From contig LSRY02000007.1 of the NCBI GenBank assembly GCA_001643675.2, positions 377,001 to 441,000 on the forward strand: a stretch of DNA of 64,000 nucleotides, in the 5' to 3' direction. Both the position numbers and the translations under genes were made by a program. This DNA is from Monocercomonoides exilis. Taxonomy: Eukaryota; Preaxostyla; Oxymonadida; Polymastigidae. The notes under the pieces are model-generated. The model worked only from the letters and a program-made list of their open reading frames with translations, ran no database searches and was not told the origin of the DNA. Shown here one piece after another: positions 10,778 to 23,500 of the stretch. Positions within the stretch are counted from its first letter, which is position 1. Each line of letters begins with the position of its first letter.

Positions 10778-11020
10778 TATGTCTAATTTTTTTGAAAGGT
10801 TCCTTTTGTTTAATTTTCAAAAAAAGAAAAAATTTCATATTTTGATCAAATTTCTGTTCCCACTTACGAAACTTCACAAAAATTGAAATAATGCCAATGT
10901 CAAGATTTTGTTTTCAGGACAGAGAAATTTGGTGAGTGGTAACAGAAATTTAATCGAAGAATGAAATTTTTTTAATTTGAAAATTAAACAAAAGGAACCT
11001 TTCAAAAAAATTTAGACATA
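10778..11020. mobile_element. Hairpin MITE-like element with terminal inverted repeats
   Basis: A 243-bp inverted-repeat element. The left arm begins TATGTCTAATTTTTTTGAAA at 10778, and the right arm ends as its near-exact mirror at 11020 (reverse complement TATGTCTAAATTTTTTTGAA). The arms then match through AGGTTCCTTTTGTTTAATTT, and less well through AAATTTCTGTT(C/A)CCAC. The ends begin and finish in TA, compatible with a TA target, but the terminus differs from the CAGT element at 6174, so it is a separate family. It has no coding content. Confidence 0.75.
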
Positions 11021-11097
11021 TAAGAAAAAGAATAATCAAAGATATTTTTCAAAGAAAAGAACAAAAAGGAAAATTTTCAGAAAAAAGTTTGAGTTGT

Positions 11098-11433
11098 TCA
11101 TTTAAGGAGGATAAGTTTTCCATCTTGAATTTTTCCGGTTTCTTGATCTTCATGTTTTGGAACAGAAATTTGCAAATGGGAGAGCGCTTGTGTGTTTGAG
11201 GGCTCATTCACTTTGTTCACTTCAACAATTTCGAATGGCGAAGGGATGTACTGCGTAACTGTCACAGCTGCGTTCGAAACGAGGAGAGTTCGGTTTATTT
11301 CGTGTTCAACAACGTCAACTGGAGGAGAATTTTTTTCAGACAGTATCAATTGATAGCTCCAAGCAAAACCATTTATTGTTGTTTTCTCTTTTTCCACAAT
11401 TGCAGTTGCATTGCCTCCGCACCATTTGGGCAT
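11098..11433 (-). pseudogene. Possible antisense fragment of Pmp-like beta-helix family
   Basis: A 111-codon frame on the minus strand, protein-like in composition: alternating hydrophobic/polar strands (INRTLLVSNAAVTVTQYIPS, then ALSHLQISVPKHEDQETGK, then GKLILLK). This resembles internal segments of the large beta-helix proteins in this lineage, which describe where a polypeptide strand or 'wound' repeat lies. It overlaps the opposite-strand fragment at 11302-11910 and has no start context or neighbours of its own. It may be a rearranged remnant or simply a shadow frame. Confidence 0.3.
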
Positions 11434-11910
11434 AATGTGTATTTTGAGGATTATTACAGTTTCTTCTTATCAAATAACCCGTTCTATGAATCATTCACAA
11501 CCAAAAGCAATGAGAAGAGAGTTTGCCGTAATTATAATGGTCAATATACAGAAAAGAAGTGGTGGTTGAAGGAAGGAATGAAGGATGGGAATGTTGGGGT
11601 GAATGGAGATGACTCTAATGATATGTTTGCGATGAGTGAGTCTGCGCCGTGCAAGACAGTGGGGCATGCGGTGGGGGAGAGCCTTGCGCAGCTGAGCTCC
11701 ACAATCACAGCGCTGAGCGGGAGGCATGTGAGCGAAGGGGAGATGATCATTGTTGGGGAAAAGATTTCTGTTGTGGGGATAGTTGAGGCAGTGAGTGTGA
11801 TTGGGACGAATACTCTTTCTTCATCATCAACAAAACTGTTCAATGTTTCGAACCGGCAGTTTTGTGCAGTGAAAGTTGTGTTCAATAACGATACATCAAG
11901 AAGGCCATAG
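11302..11910 (+). pseudogene. Truncated fragment of Pmp-like beta-helix protein
   Basis: About 170 residues of convincing protein sequence from ~11400 (SAPFGHNVYFEDYYSFFLSN) to a stop at 11910. It includes SAPCKTVGHAVGESL followed by EMIIVGEKISVVG. The pattern Cys-[KRQ]-[TS]-[IV]-x-H-A-[VA] before a beta-strand 'I.V.G' block is the same signature seen repeatedly in the large protein at 52246-60432 (CQTIIHAAQL, CRSISHLISL, CQSISSAVHH). The part before ~11400 is of doubtful frame, there is no signal peptide, and it stops within a repeat, so I read it as a gene fragment rather than a functional gene. Confidence 0.6.
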
Positions 11911-13455
11911 CAAAGTGTATTTTTTTGTTTTTTGGAAAGCGAAAAACCTTCGCTAACTGACAAACAGATTCTATCTTCAGTCACAGCTTCAGACGATTTT
12001 CTTTCCAAATCATCATTAGCATGAGTTCGCTTCATAGCTTGCATTCAGTTAGCAATATGATGAAAATATTTTTTCATAATATTTAATAAATTATAATTTA
12101 TAAGTATTTTTCTGTTTCACTTCTTCATTCACTGATACACCTTTTTTTCCACTTTGTTTTAACGTGAATATTTATTTCATTGTTTATCAAACATTATGTA
12201 TCGTTTTCCAATTTGTCTGAATGATCTCATTCAATTTTCAATAAAAAAAACTGTTCTTTTTTTATCTCTCTTGAATATCCATTTTTCTTCAATAACACTT
12301 GTCTTGCAAATCGTTCATGATATTCTCATCCAAAATCTGATAATCTCGAGCTATTCTTTCTTTTCAACAACTTGAAATTCTTATTATAATTTATGAAATT
12401 TTGATTTTTTGATTTGTGGAAAATGAATGAGAAGAGGAAAGAAACGAATAAAAAATTCTTTTTAAATAATTATAACATTCGAGTATTGTAATTTTCCTAT
12501 TTTTTGATTAATTTAATGTTTCACAAATATTGGCTGCTTTTTTTTCGTTATTATAACTGCTAACATTAATAATTTAATATGAAAAACATGAAACAATAAT
12601 GATCAAATGACACATCACACAAAGAAATTGTTAATTAGAACATTCATTCTTGAGCAAGCAACCAAGATTTTTTTTTATCCCGATGAAACTTTGAAATGCG
12701 AAAATTTATTGAAAATTGATGAATAACTTTATCAAGCAAATAAGTTAACAAAAAAATAATAATAATAGTTATAATCTTCTGTTTTCAAGAAACGTTAAAC
12801 AATTGAAGTTGTTTGCAATAACACTGATAGAACTGTCTTTTTTTAAAAACATATCAAAGAGTTGAAAATCAAATTGTTCCTGAAAAGAATGATGTTCGTT
12901 CTTCATTAGCATGTGTAATTTGAATTTGTCATTAATATGCGTTTTATATGCAACTTTTCAAAAACTTCTTCATAATCATGATTTTTTGTTGATCTTTGAT
13001 CTCAAATAATAATATTATTTATTTTCGAATTGTTTAAAAAAAAAATGAAAAATGTTAATTCGTTAAAACAAAATTAATGCATAATAATACAATATTAAGC
13101 AATCCTTTGAAAAAATGAATAATTCTGCAATTAAAACTTTGATTGATTCATTTTCATATAGACGCGATTTTCATCTATCGTATATAATCACAATTGGATA
13201 TAGTCACAAAAAGTTGTGCAAAAATCGATGTGATGATATCCGGTTTAGACTGTGTAATATTTTTCATAAGAAAGAAAAATTTCTTCCCAAAGAAATAAAA
13301 CCAATGAAGCGTTAAAGCTTTGAAATAAGTTATGATTTCAAGAATAATCACCATTATCAAACAAAAAAATTTTTTTGAAAATAATAAATATTTTCTATTC
13401 ATCTAATTTTCACACATTTTTAAAAATCACGATTCATTTCCAACGAATTTGATCG

Positions 13456-13520
<65 letters not shown>

Positions 13521-13844
13521 TATCATATTAATCATGAATACGTTTTTGTGAACAGTTTTGAATAGAAATCACAACACTTTCAAGTGTGACCATTCGAATA
13601 TTCTTTCGAACGTGGGAAAATTATCCACAAAATTGACCTTTAAAAAGTGTTGTTGAAGCTTTTGAATAATGAAAAAATGAGACCTTTCATGATAATTCAA
13701 AGACAAACAATAACAATACATTCATTTTTAACACTTTAAAATATTTTATTTTATTTCCATATTTAAAATGATGTGTTTCATTTAAAATTCAATTAAAATA
13801 ACATTTAAAAGAAACAAGAAAAAAATTCAATTGTTGCAAGACTT
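11911..13844. other. AT-rich spacer with poly-A tract and relic repeat
   Basis: Nearly 2 kb with no supported gene; open frames are short and biased to Phe/Lys/Asn/Ile. Bases about 13166-13205 contain TATATAATCACAATTGGATA, similar to the TAATCACA units at 6951-6990, perhaps a relic terminal repeat. A long poly-A run lies at 13456-13513. Confidence 0.55.
13456..13513. repeat. Poly-A tract, 58 nt
   Basis: An uninterrupted run of 58 adenines on the + strand. It could be slippage, or the tail of a long-gone retroposed sequence; no coding sequence upstream (13115-13315 is low-complexity) supports the latter. Length is likely to be imprecise in an assembly. Confidence 0.9.
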
Positions 13845-14426
13845 TTAGCCGAATTTTGATGAATGAGGGTGTATCTTATGAGTATCAATTTTGAACGATC
13901 TAGAAGTGGAATCAGGAATTGACGTCCCTCCCCAAAGCGAGCGAGGACGAATTGGTGACTCTGAAAAATCTTCTTGAGCTGCCGTTGAACAACGTCCAAA
14001 TGAAGCAGCAAAATAATGATTTTGCATTCGTGGTACAAATCCTTGATAGCCTATGTTTAGCAGGAAAAAATAAAAGCAATCAAAAAAATAAAAAATTAAA
14101 ACATATTTAAAACCTGGAATTTTACTCTCCATATGAATTTTTAAAGGTTCATCAACAGCGTGAGGAAGATCAGTAGTTCCAGTGACATATGATCTTGTCA
14201 TTGTTCGAGATTTTTCCATTTGTTCTTCATGCTTTTGGATGCATTGACGCGTCGCTTCTGCATATCTTATTCCAACGCAATCATCCTTTCCAGGAACATG
14301 ACCAACATATCCTGGTATTTTGTGTTTACCACTAAGTCCTAAAGCTTCTTCAATAGAAGTTGTATGAAGCCGATGTGTTGCTTCTTTTGGTTGGGTGGTT
14401 GTTTGCATTATTACATAAAGGGACAT
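13845..14426 (-). CDS. FAM166/CIMIP2-like ciliary microtubule inner protein
   Basis: Two exons on the minus strand, 14426-14114 and 14050-13845, joined across a 63-bp intron; the join reads KIPG/YQGFVP in frame and gives 172 residues. The protein carries the FAM166/CIMIP2 signature twice: KIPGYVGHVPGKDDCVGIRY (about residues 35-55) and KIPGYQGFVPRMQNHYFAAS (about 103-123). In animals and protists with motile cilia these proteins coat the inner wall of axonemal doublet microtubules, so the gene implies a flagellated cell. Without the intron the first exon would run on into a hydrophobic artefact (FYFFDCFYFF). The start is the ATG at 14426; an ATG six codons later is possible. It faces the UBR ligase gene head-to-head with 125 bp between start codons. 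Confidence 0.75.
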   Translation of the reverse strand: MSLYVIMQTTTQPKEATHRLHTTSIEEALGLSGKHKIPGYVGHVPGKDDCVGIRYAEATRQCIQKHEEQMEKSRTMTRSYVTGTTDLPHAVDEPLKIHMESKIPGFKYVLIFYFFDCFYFFLLNIGYQGFVPRMQNHYFAASFGRCSTAAQEDFSESPIRPRSLWGGTSIPDSTSRSFKIDTHKIHPHSSKFG

Positions 14427-14551
14427 TTTCCATAACAATTATTATTCTGTCATAGCCCGTAATTAAAAATTTATTTGTCATAAAATAGAATTGGAGGCTT
14501 TGGCCAGGTATAACCAAAAATATAGCCACATTTTCAACAGATCAATAACAA
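14427..14551. promoter_or_regulatory. Compact bidirectional upstream region (CIMIP2-like / UBR ligase)
   Basis: Only 125 bp separate two divergent ATGs, so any promoters for both genes must overlap here or lie within the 5' ends. The sequence is AT-rich with no motif I can name. Inferred from gene layout only. Confidence 0.45.
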
Positions 14552-17500
14552 ATGCTACATAATCCTACTCATTTACCGAACAATGAGACATCTTCAATTT
14601 CCTCATCAACTTTAAGTAAATCTATAAAAAGTGAGATATTTTAGTGAAATTGTTTAATATTTAATTTTTATTACCTCGTATTTGTTTTATTTGTAGAAGA
14701 TATTGAAAATTATTTTCGTGATTTGACTTCTGAACCGCTATTATCAAAGAAACGATGGGCAAGCTTGTTGCTTTCAAATCTCGGAAATGATTGGCAAACT
14801 GTTTTGAAAGATGTGAAAAGAGCTTCAGTAGAAAAGGAAGTCAAATGCAGTGTTGTTTTAAAAGAAGGGCAAAAAGCTTATAAGTGTCAGACTTGTGGAA
14901 TTGGTATGAAAGTTTTGTTTTAATTAATAATTTTTAATTAATATGCAAACATCCAGAGCCATCGGCCTGCATATGCGAAGCTTGCTTTGAACCAAGCAAG
15001 CATGTTGGACATAACTACACTTCAGTTTGACTTTATTTATGCAAATTATTTTATTTTATTTTATTAAATTTTTTGGTATTGATGGGCAACAGACAAGTGT
15101 AACTTATGGTGCATGCGATTGTGGAGGCGAAGAAGTTTGGAGAAAAAATGGATGGTGTTCTAGACATCTGCATAACAGCATGCACATTGTGGATCCGTTG
15201 TCTCACCTTGAACACCCTAAACTTAATATTGTAAATTGCTTTCGCTTATTTGACGAAATATTCGATAAAATAAGCCAATTAATATGGTTACAGCGGTTTC
15301 AAACGATGAGGCTTTTACAATCTCGAGTTCTTGCAATGACGCTTCAGAGATCGCTGAAAAAACGAATGGAATTAGATGCAATTGAACAAAAATCTACCAG
15401 CAGCTCCGAACTAGATTTGCAGAGAAAAGAGAGAGATCGCAAAATTCGAGCAAACATGAAGTCTATTGCTGATCACTTGCTTAGGCATGCACTGCTCGAC
15501 CTGAGCTGTGCAAATGCGAAGAAAAAGAGTGAATTTCGACTTGTGACAAAGCAGAGGAGATTTTTGTTTGAGAAGGACTACAAACAAAGATCTTCTTGGA
15601 ATGCCAATTACATTGACGTTGATGATGAACAGGGGAGTAAAAATGCAAGCTGCGTTGGTGACGAGAAGGGCAATCAAAACCGGAAAAAAGCTGAAGATAA
15701 CAGCAACACAAACATCAGTTCGACACAAATTGCGTCAGCAGAACAATCATCTCAGTCTCATGACACATCTGAGGCAAGCCTTCCATCTGATTCCAGTCAC
15801 ACAACAACTGAAAATGAGCAATCAGCTTCTTCTTCATCAGCTTCTTCTTCATCAGCTTCTTCCTCTGAGAGCGCAAATCCAACGTTTCCGATCTATTTTC
15901 GTTCTGATTCTCTTTTGTTTTATTACCGTGTTGAATGCGAATGGAGGACTACAATTGCACAGAAGCGAGAAGAGCGAAGAGCAGCACAAAATCACGAAGA
16001 GTGCTTTTCCACTCAGAATGACATATTCAAAAGCAAAGCTGACGATACACTGCTTCGAAAAAACGAAGCAATTGTCAATTATCCTTCGAGCGTGTCTTCT
16101 TTCTTTCCTAAGCTGCCACCTCTTCTCCACGCCCAGGAACCCTCCCTGTCTCCATCAGGCGATTCGAATGGTTCATCATCATCTTCATCTGCATCACCGT
16201 GTGCAACAAAAAGCAAAAGTGTCCCATTTCCTTCTCAACCAGCTCCTCTTGATGAGAAAGTGTTGGAGCGCTCCATTAAACACTTCAACGGCCTTTGCAT
16301 CCTCGACTGGCTGACCAGCGGAATGAAAGAGCTGTCATTCAACCGCTGCCCCGACTGCTTCTCCTTTTCTTCCTCAAACAGGCAGCTTCCGTCGCAGACA
16401 AAGCCAAAAGACGAAGAGGATTCAAGCCAATCGTGCGTTTACACTCCCTCTCCAGCACTGTTTGCGCATCTTTTCATTGAGCAATTGGATGCCAGTCAGC
16501 TTTTTGTTATGATCGAAGAGGCAGCAAAGAACGCAGAAGAGCTGTTTGCCACTCTGCTTGAGCGGAAGGAGAAAGTGTTCGCAGTCATATTTGAGCAGCT
16601 TGCGCAGCTGCTGAAGGCTGGGGGTGACGGCATCAGAAGAGTTATTTCTCTGACCATCACAAAGCGCCATTGGCCTGATTTGCTGTTGTTGGAAGGAAGA
16701 GATCAGGAAGAGGATGCGAATTGCACAGAAAAAATGGATTCAAAAATGGAAAGTGAAGTCGATGCTCAAGTGTCTGAAAACCAGGCGCAATCTGATTCTG
16801 AGTGTGCTGATAGCAAAGAAGGAAAAGGCGATGACTCTCAAGAGAGTGAGAAAAGCACTGAATGCATTGACTATGCACTTGACGAGGCTTATCAGCAAAC
16901 GCTGGACAGCGTTGTTGTCTCTCGCATTCACAAATTGAATGCACCAGCTGCCATTCAAGAAGATGCTGATCCTTCTTCGTTCGATTCTTGGATCAGATAC
17001 AACGATGGACTGCTAAGCAACAATATTTTTACATCATTGCAAGCAAACCCTTCACACAAAAGTGAATTTCAATCAGACGAACTGCCTCAGTCATCTACCA
17101 ATCCGTTGCCCCCTTCCTCGCTTTATGCAACAGAGACATATGCAAACATCCCCAAAGACTACACACAGACACACCTGTTCCACATCCTCAACCACATCCG
17201 CCTCCTTCCAGTGGTGCCCGTGATGTCGCTGATGATAAAGCTCACGTTCGATGACATATTCAACCACGCTACTGGTCCTCAATGGTTCTCAAACCAGATC
17301 CAGCTGTTTTGCTTGCCAAGACCCAACCTGAACACATTTTTTAATGTTCGGTCTTCCAAAGCTGAGGACGAAAGATTCTTGTCAATTACAGGCTACAAGT
17401 TTGCGATTCATCCTGCTATACTGAAGCTGAATCTACAGAAGCTTCCAAAGATTATCGAGCTGCCAGATTTGGAGGAGTGCAACAACGTGTTGATCCAGCT

Positions 17501-20500
17501 GCGTGCAACACACAGGCAAAAAGGATCGTCGCTGCGGCCGACGTTTATTTTGGCTTCTGATCTGTCTGCGCTGCATCACCTGGTGCGGCAGTGGATGTTC
17601 CCATCAGTTGTCTTCTGGTTCGACAACTTCCACATGATGAGGATGATCGAGACAGGCAGCTACAAAATTCCAGAGGACGAGCTTGTTTTCAGAAGGGAGG
17701 CGAAGATTGCGCAGTGCAAGCGAATAAACGAGAATGCTACGCTGCACTGGATAAATGAGCTTTTCAGAGAATTCAAAGAAAAGAAGGAGCTCGAACAGAG
17801 CAGGAAAAGAAGAAAACTACGACTTACAAAATGCAATGGATCAAAGGCAACAAACGAAGGCCAGCAAATCCAGAGCAATTTACTTCTTTCTTCAGCTGCT
17901 CAAACAGAGCAGGATAATTTCGATCATCTGGCAGATGCTTATTCTCAGTGCAATTTCTCAGAAGAATCAACTGTGCTTTTCCCAGCGCTTCCGACTTATC
18001 GCGATTTGAACATTGTTTCAGAAACAATCCTCAAAGATGCCAGAAGCTACATCGACTGCCTTTTCAATCTCTCTGGCTCTCTCAAAACAAACATTCATCT
18101 TCCTCTTTTTGCCAATGCAGTCATCGCTGGATTCAAACACATGCGCCGCCTTGCTGGGTGGATGCAGCATAAGCAAAAGGAGAATGAACAGCTTCTGAAG
18201 CAGAACATGGTTCATGATTCAGATATGGTTGAAGACAAAGAATCTGATATTGCAGAGGAAGAAGGAGCAGAAAGCGAAAAAGAACAGAATTCAAAGCAAT
18301 CCGATAAAACATTGCAAAATTCTCGTCTTTTTGAGTCTCTGTCATCATTCGATGAAACAGACCTCATCCCCGCCCTACCTATCGTCTGCAAGCCTTCAGC
18401 AGATGTGCACAACACGATATTCACTTTCCCGCTATCTGCGACGCAGCTGTCTACATCTCAATGCACTGTGCTCGAAAATTCGCCATTCGACGATTATGCT
18501 CATGCAAACAGAAAAGACTTGACACAAGAATTTGTAGAATGGGAGAAGCAGAAAAAAGAAGCAGAGTCTGATGAAAAAACAAGAATGGATACTTCAGATG
18601 AAAGCGAAGCAAGCAGCAGACTTCTGCTTCATCCGCCATTTTATCAGGCAGAAACTTTGATTGAAAGCCCAAATGAGAAGTTTTGCGAATTATTCCAAAG
18701 AGCAAGGGAAGATTATGCAATCAAACACATACACGACATCCTGCGAGGTCCGCAGCTTGTCAGCAGCAATTCGTCATCTACACTCTGCAGTCGCGTGCCT
18801 TCGCTTTTCTTGTCTCCCGTTCGCAGCATTTCTCAGCTTCCGCCGATCCACCCGTCTCTCTCGTTCATCATCCACACCATCGCCCTGATAGCGTCCACTT
18901 CTGACAGTTACGCGTCTATCCGGATGACCTCGTCGCAGGAGTTCCAGGACAACCACGTGAGTGCGTGGCGGGGGCAGTTCTTCAAACTCTGCGAGAGATT
19001 AGGGAAACTGCTCTGTATGTGCGCCATTTACCAATACCCCGACAGGCAATGCCTCGAAAACCTGTCGGATTCAGAGGGAATTCACATGAGGCTGCTTGAC
19101 GAAGATACAAAAACAGATGATAAGCTTGCGAATCAACAAACTTTCACCGAAACAACAAGCACAGAAATTAGCAAAAGACTTTCTCATCCTTCATTTCCTC
19201 TTTTTGTTCCAAACACAACTGAATCCATTGCTTATGTGCATTCAACAAACATTGCCTTGCTTCTGTCATTTTTCTTGCAGTTTCTGATATCTCGCGATCT
19301 TTCTCCCTCGCCTTCAACTGCGCTTCTGCCATTCCGACCGTTTTGGCTAACAGCAGAAGGATACTCTGCCTCAAACGCAAATGACTCTCAATCCTTTGTG
19401 AAGTCTTTAACACCTTTTGATTGCGTTTCTGCTCCTCTTTTGGCGAATCCTTCTCTTTCAGACATTCCTTTGTCTCTGATGAATTTTATATCGGACGACG
19501 CAAAGAAAACCGTAAGCACAGCGTTTGATGCCATTTTACGGCTTTTGAGCGTTTCATTCGATAACTGTGAAAGTCTTCTTGAGAGTCTTTTCAAAGAGGC
19601 AATGAAGTTGGATGATGAAGGAACGCCACTTCCTTTCTCAGAAGAGCAATTGATGGCATCTTCTTCAACAGAAACAGCAGAAAGCGAAGAGTCGCCGTTC
19701 AAAGATATGCACATTCACACACACGTGGAGCATCTGAATGCCTTTTTGAATAGCATTCTGATGAGACAAATGCACTTTGATCACCCAGTGACGACTGTCT
19801 CTCCGCTCTCACGCTCAGTCGGCGCAGCTGTGCTTGCACTCATCACAACAACGCCAGTTATCAGGAGAGAGCCAACAAGAGAAAGATCGGTTGAGCTCTT
19901 CAGGAACTGCACAATTGATGAGCAACAAAGCCAATTCGGAACAAGCTCAGACGGAAAAGCTCCGATTGTTTCCTATCGCCTCCTCTGCCGCACGTTGAAC
20001 ACGACATCTCCTTCGCTTTCTTCGCTGATCAACCATCCCGCTGGGCTTTTCTTGTGCCAGCGGGCGCTGCTGATACAGATGGCGTCCGCACAATACCACA
20101 GCGGAATGTGGAAGAGGAGCGACAACAGCTTCTTCAGCCATTTGCTGATTTTCCAACATGTTTCGCAGTGGAATTATTGCGTCGAAGGAGATTTGCTTGC
20201 GCTGCAGTCAACTGTCTCAGCTATCGGATGGACCGCCTTCTTCTCCTTTGCCTTGTCTGTCTTTCAGCTTGACTGCTTTTTTGTTACTCCGTGGCTTCTG
20301 CACGAAAGCGACAAAAAGGCTGAACACGAATCTCAAGTTAATACTTCTCAGAACTCTTCTGCTTCCTTGTCATTGGAGCAGTCAGCATCTTCTTCTTCGT
20401 CGTCTGTTCCGTTCTCTGGATGCTTGTCGTCGTCATCATCTGATGAATCTTCAAAGGACGGTCTTATCAGCAAATTAATGATATCAGCGCATTCAGCAGG

Positions 20501-23500
20501 AATTCAGCTACCAATTCAGGTGCAAGAAAACGGAAGCGTTCAAGTTTCGTCTTCATTGCCATCCGATGCTTCACAGGAGAATGCTGCTTATGGAAAGATT
20601 GAGAGAATTGGGGTTATGTGGAACCTGGAAAACACAGAGATTATAACATACATAATGTCATTCTTAAGCATGTTGGTGTCAATTGTTGTTGATCGCTCCA
20701 GCTGCTTTTATCCAGTCACACAATTTGAAGAAAAAGAATTGTGGGGAAATGAGAAGGACGATTTGTTCGAAAAGCTGGAAGAGGCAGAAGAGGAAGAAAG
20801 AATGTTGGATTCAGATATGAGCGAATTAGAGGGAAATGACGATGAGAACGAAAAATCACATCAAATGATGGAAAGCGGGGCAATGAGCGAAATCGAAAAG
20901 GATAACAGAAAACACAACACACCTGAACATATTACTTGCACAAACAAAATGGTTAAGAATTGTCTTTCATCAACAGCATCATCTGCAATTCATCAAATAC
21001 AATCTGGAATTGAAGAAATATCTGCCGCAGCATCCCACATTGAAGATTCCTTTGGCTCGTCTCGACACTTTCCTGATCACTTTGGCCGCAGCCTTTCTCT
21101 GTTTTTGACTCAGGAACATTTCTTCAACAAGCAGATTATGCTGCTGAAGACCTCTGAATGCTCAACCAGCTACACATCATACAACATCGCATCGATGATT
21201 GCGTCTGTGTGCGTGCTGCATCCGATGACATATTCAGAGATCCAAGACTCGTTTCCAGACATCGTCACGAACCATCCGCACTTCGAGAGCATTCGCAAAG
21301 ACATTTTGGAGTATCGCACAGAAGATGTCAACGGTGTTGGCAGAACAGCAGCTAGCGGCCCTCTTAAACTGAGAGTGAAGCAGAACCGATACAACTTGAT
21401 TGAGCCGTATGAACTGAAGGCAAAGCTGACTGAGAGGAATGAACTGATGGAGCTCTTGAAGACAACATATATGATGGTTGAGAGAAAGGCAAAGAAGAAG
21501 TACCCAGTCTACACAAAGAGCATCGTCAACATCGACTCACAAACTCGTGAAGTCATTCCCGAATACCAGCCATCATCTCATTCAGCATCAGCATCTGCAT
21601 CTGGATCAGCTTCATCAATATCATCCACTCAATCTTCTCCAAGTTATTCTCTTCTGTCCACACTTCCTTCCTCGTTCTGCCCTCCAATGTTGCCCGAAGT
21701 ACCCGGAGCTCCGTATGTGAGGCAGCCTCATCCGGCTTTTGCGCATCTGCTGGATGTCTGCACATCACGTGCTGTGCTCGGAATGATCTGGTTTGTCCTC
21801 CACGCAACTATCCACAAGAAAGCTGAAGTCAACCGCCATCTTTTGTATTTGGAGCAGCACAAGAACAAGAAAACAGAAGAAAAAGAAACAACATCTGTGC
21901 TGTCGAGTGTCAAGTCGATGTTTCATTCGCTGTTTTCATTTTTGACTCCTGCTGCGAAGGAGCCAGCAACTCAGCCTCTTTTGGTTGCACCGAATGCGTC
22001 AATTGAATCGAAATCGTCTGCTTTATCTTCAACTGACTCTTCAATTGATTCTCCACAGAAATCAGATTCAACAGAAGTGGTAGCAGAAGAACCTGCCACA
22101 AACGAAGTTGCACACAAAAATCTCCTTTTTGACTTTGATCCGATTGATTACTCACAGCACTCAACAGAAGATCTTCTTGTGGCTGTTCTCCGCCTGCTCG
22201 ATGCAACTATTTGCTCCAGCTCCGCCTGGAAGATCGAAGAGCGCACGAACAAGTACGAAATAACAGACACCGAGAAAGAGAAGACAGAAGAAGCGGTCTG
22301 CCACGAAAAAAGCAGATTTCTCGTTCAGCAGCCAGAGCTCAGCAGTGATATGATCCATCCTCTTTCGCTTCCATGTGATGCAAATGCGAGTTTTATTGAT
22401 GCTTTGTTCACACAATTTGAATGCGGCTGCGCAGAATTGGAGAGCCATTCGGAAGACAAGAAAGATACAAAAACAGCTTCAGATGCATCTTCACCTGACT
22501 CAATTGCAACTTCGTCGTCATCGCCATCAGAAGCATCTGAATCAAAAACAACAACAACAGATTCTTCTTCTTCATCTTCTTCCTCCTCTTCATCTTCTTC
22601 CACATCTTCAGAATTTGAGAGTGTCTCGATGGTTAATGACAACCATAGTATTGCATCAATGCTGTTCTTCATTCTGTCTGGAACATCTCAATTTACTGAA
22701 GCACAATCAGCCAAATCTTCTGCTTCAAGCAACTCTTCTTCTTCTTCTTCTTCCTCTTCCTCTTCCTCGCCTTCTTCTTCGGATGATTCCTTGTTCTCGT
22801 TTTCTTCTCATGTGATTGTTCCGCTTCTGTCCCGAATTCTGCAAAGACTTCGCTTTGTTTCGTGGTTCTACTATGCCGACGATGCCAGAAAGAGAGAGAG
22901 AATGCTCAATCAAATTGGAGTGTCGTTTGTGGACGAAGAAGAGAGGAAGCGAGAGGAAGAGAAGAGAAAAGCAGAGGAAGAGCAGAGAGCGCAGGAAGAG
23001 GAGCAGAGAAGGCAAAAGAGAAGACGGGATGCGATGGAGGCGAGAAAGAGAATTATGGAAGAGGCCAAAATGAGGCAAGAAAAGGCGCTTGCTTCATTCA
23101 AAATGGAAGAGCAGGAAAAGACGAAGGACAAACAAAGCACAACACCCCAGTCTTCTTTCATAAGCTTTGAATCTCTCTTGGAAGATGCCTCGAACAATAA
23201 AAGCAACGAAAATGCTCCGAAAACGAAGCTGATGATGGAAATGATGGAATTAGCATCTTTAGACGAAGATATAAGCAATCTTATTGAGCAAATGCACGAA
23301 ATGGAGGCAAAAGAAGAGACATCACACATTTGCATTCACTGCCATGATCCCATTTTGAAAGGGGAATCAGCAGGGTTTGTGGCAAATGTGAACTACTCTT
23401 CAAATCTGCAGGCGCTGAACTCGTCTGCGGTGCATCATCTTAGGGCAGAGGAAGAAGAGCAGGAGGAGAGGAGGAGAAAGCTGAAAAGATGGAGAAGGAG

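Noticed and set aside
6951..13205. TAATCACA strings at ~6951-7050 and ~13183 as the two ends of one large transposon
   Set aside because: They are in the same orientation, not inverted, and similarity is short.
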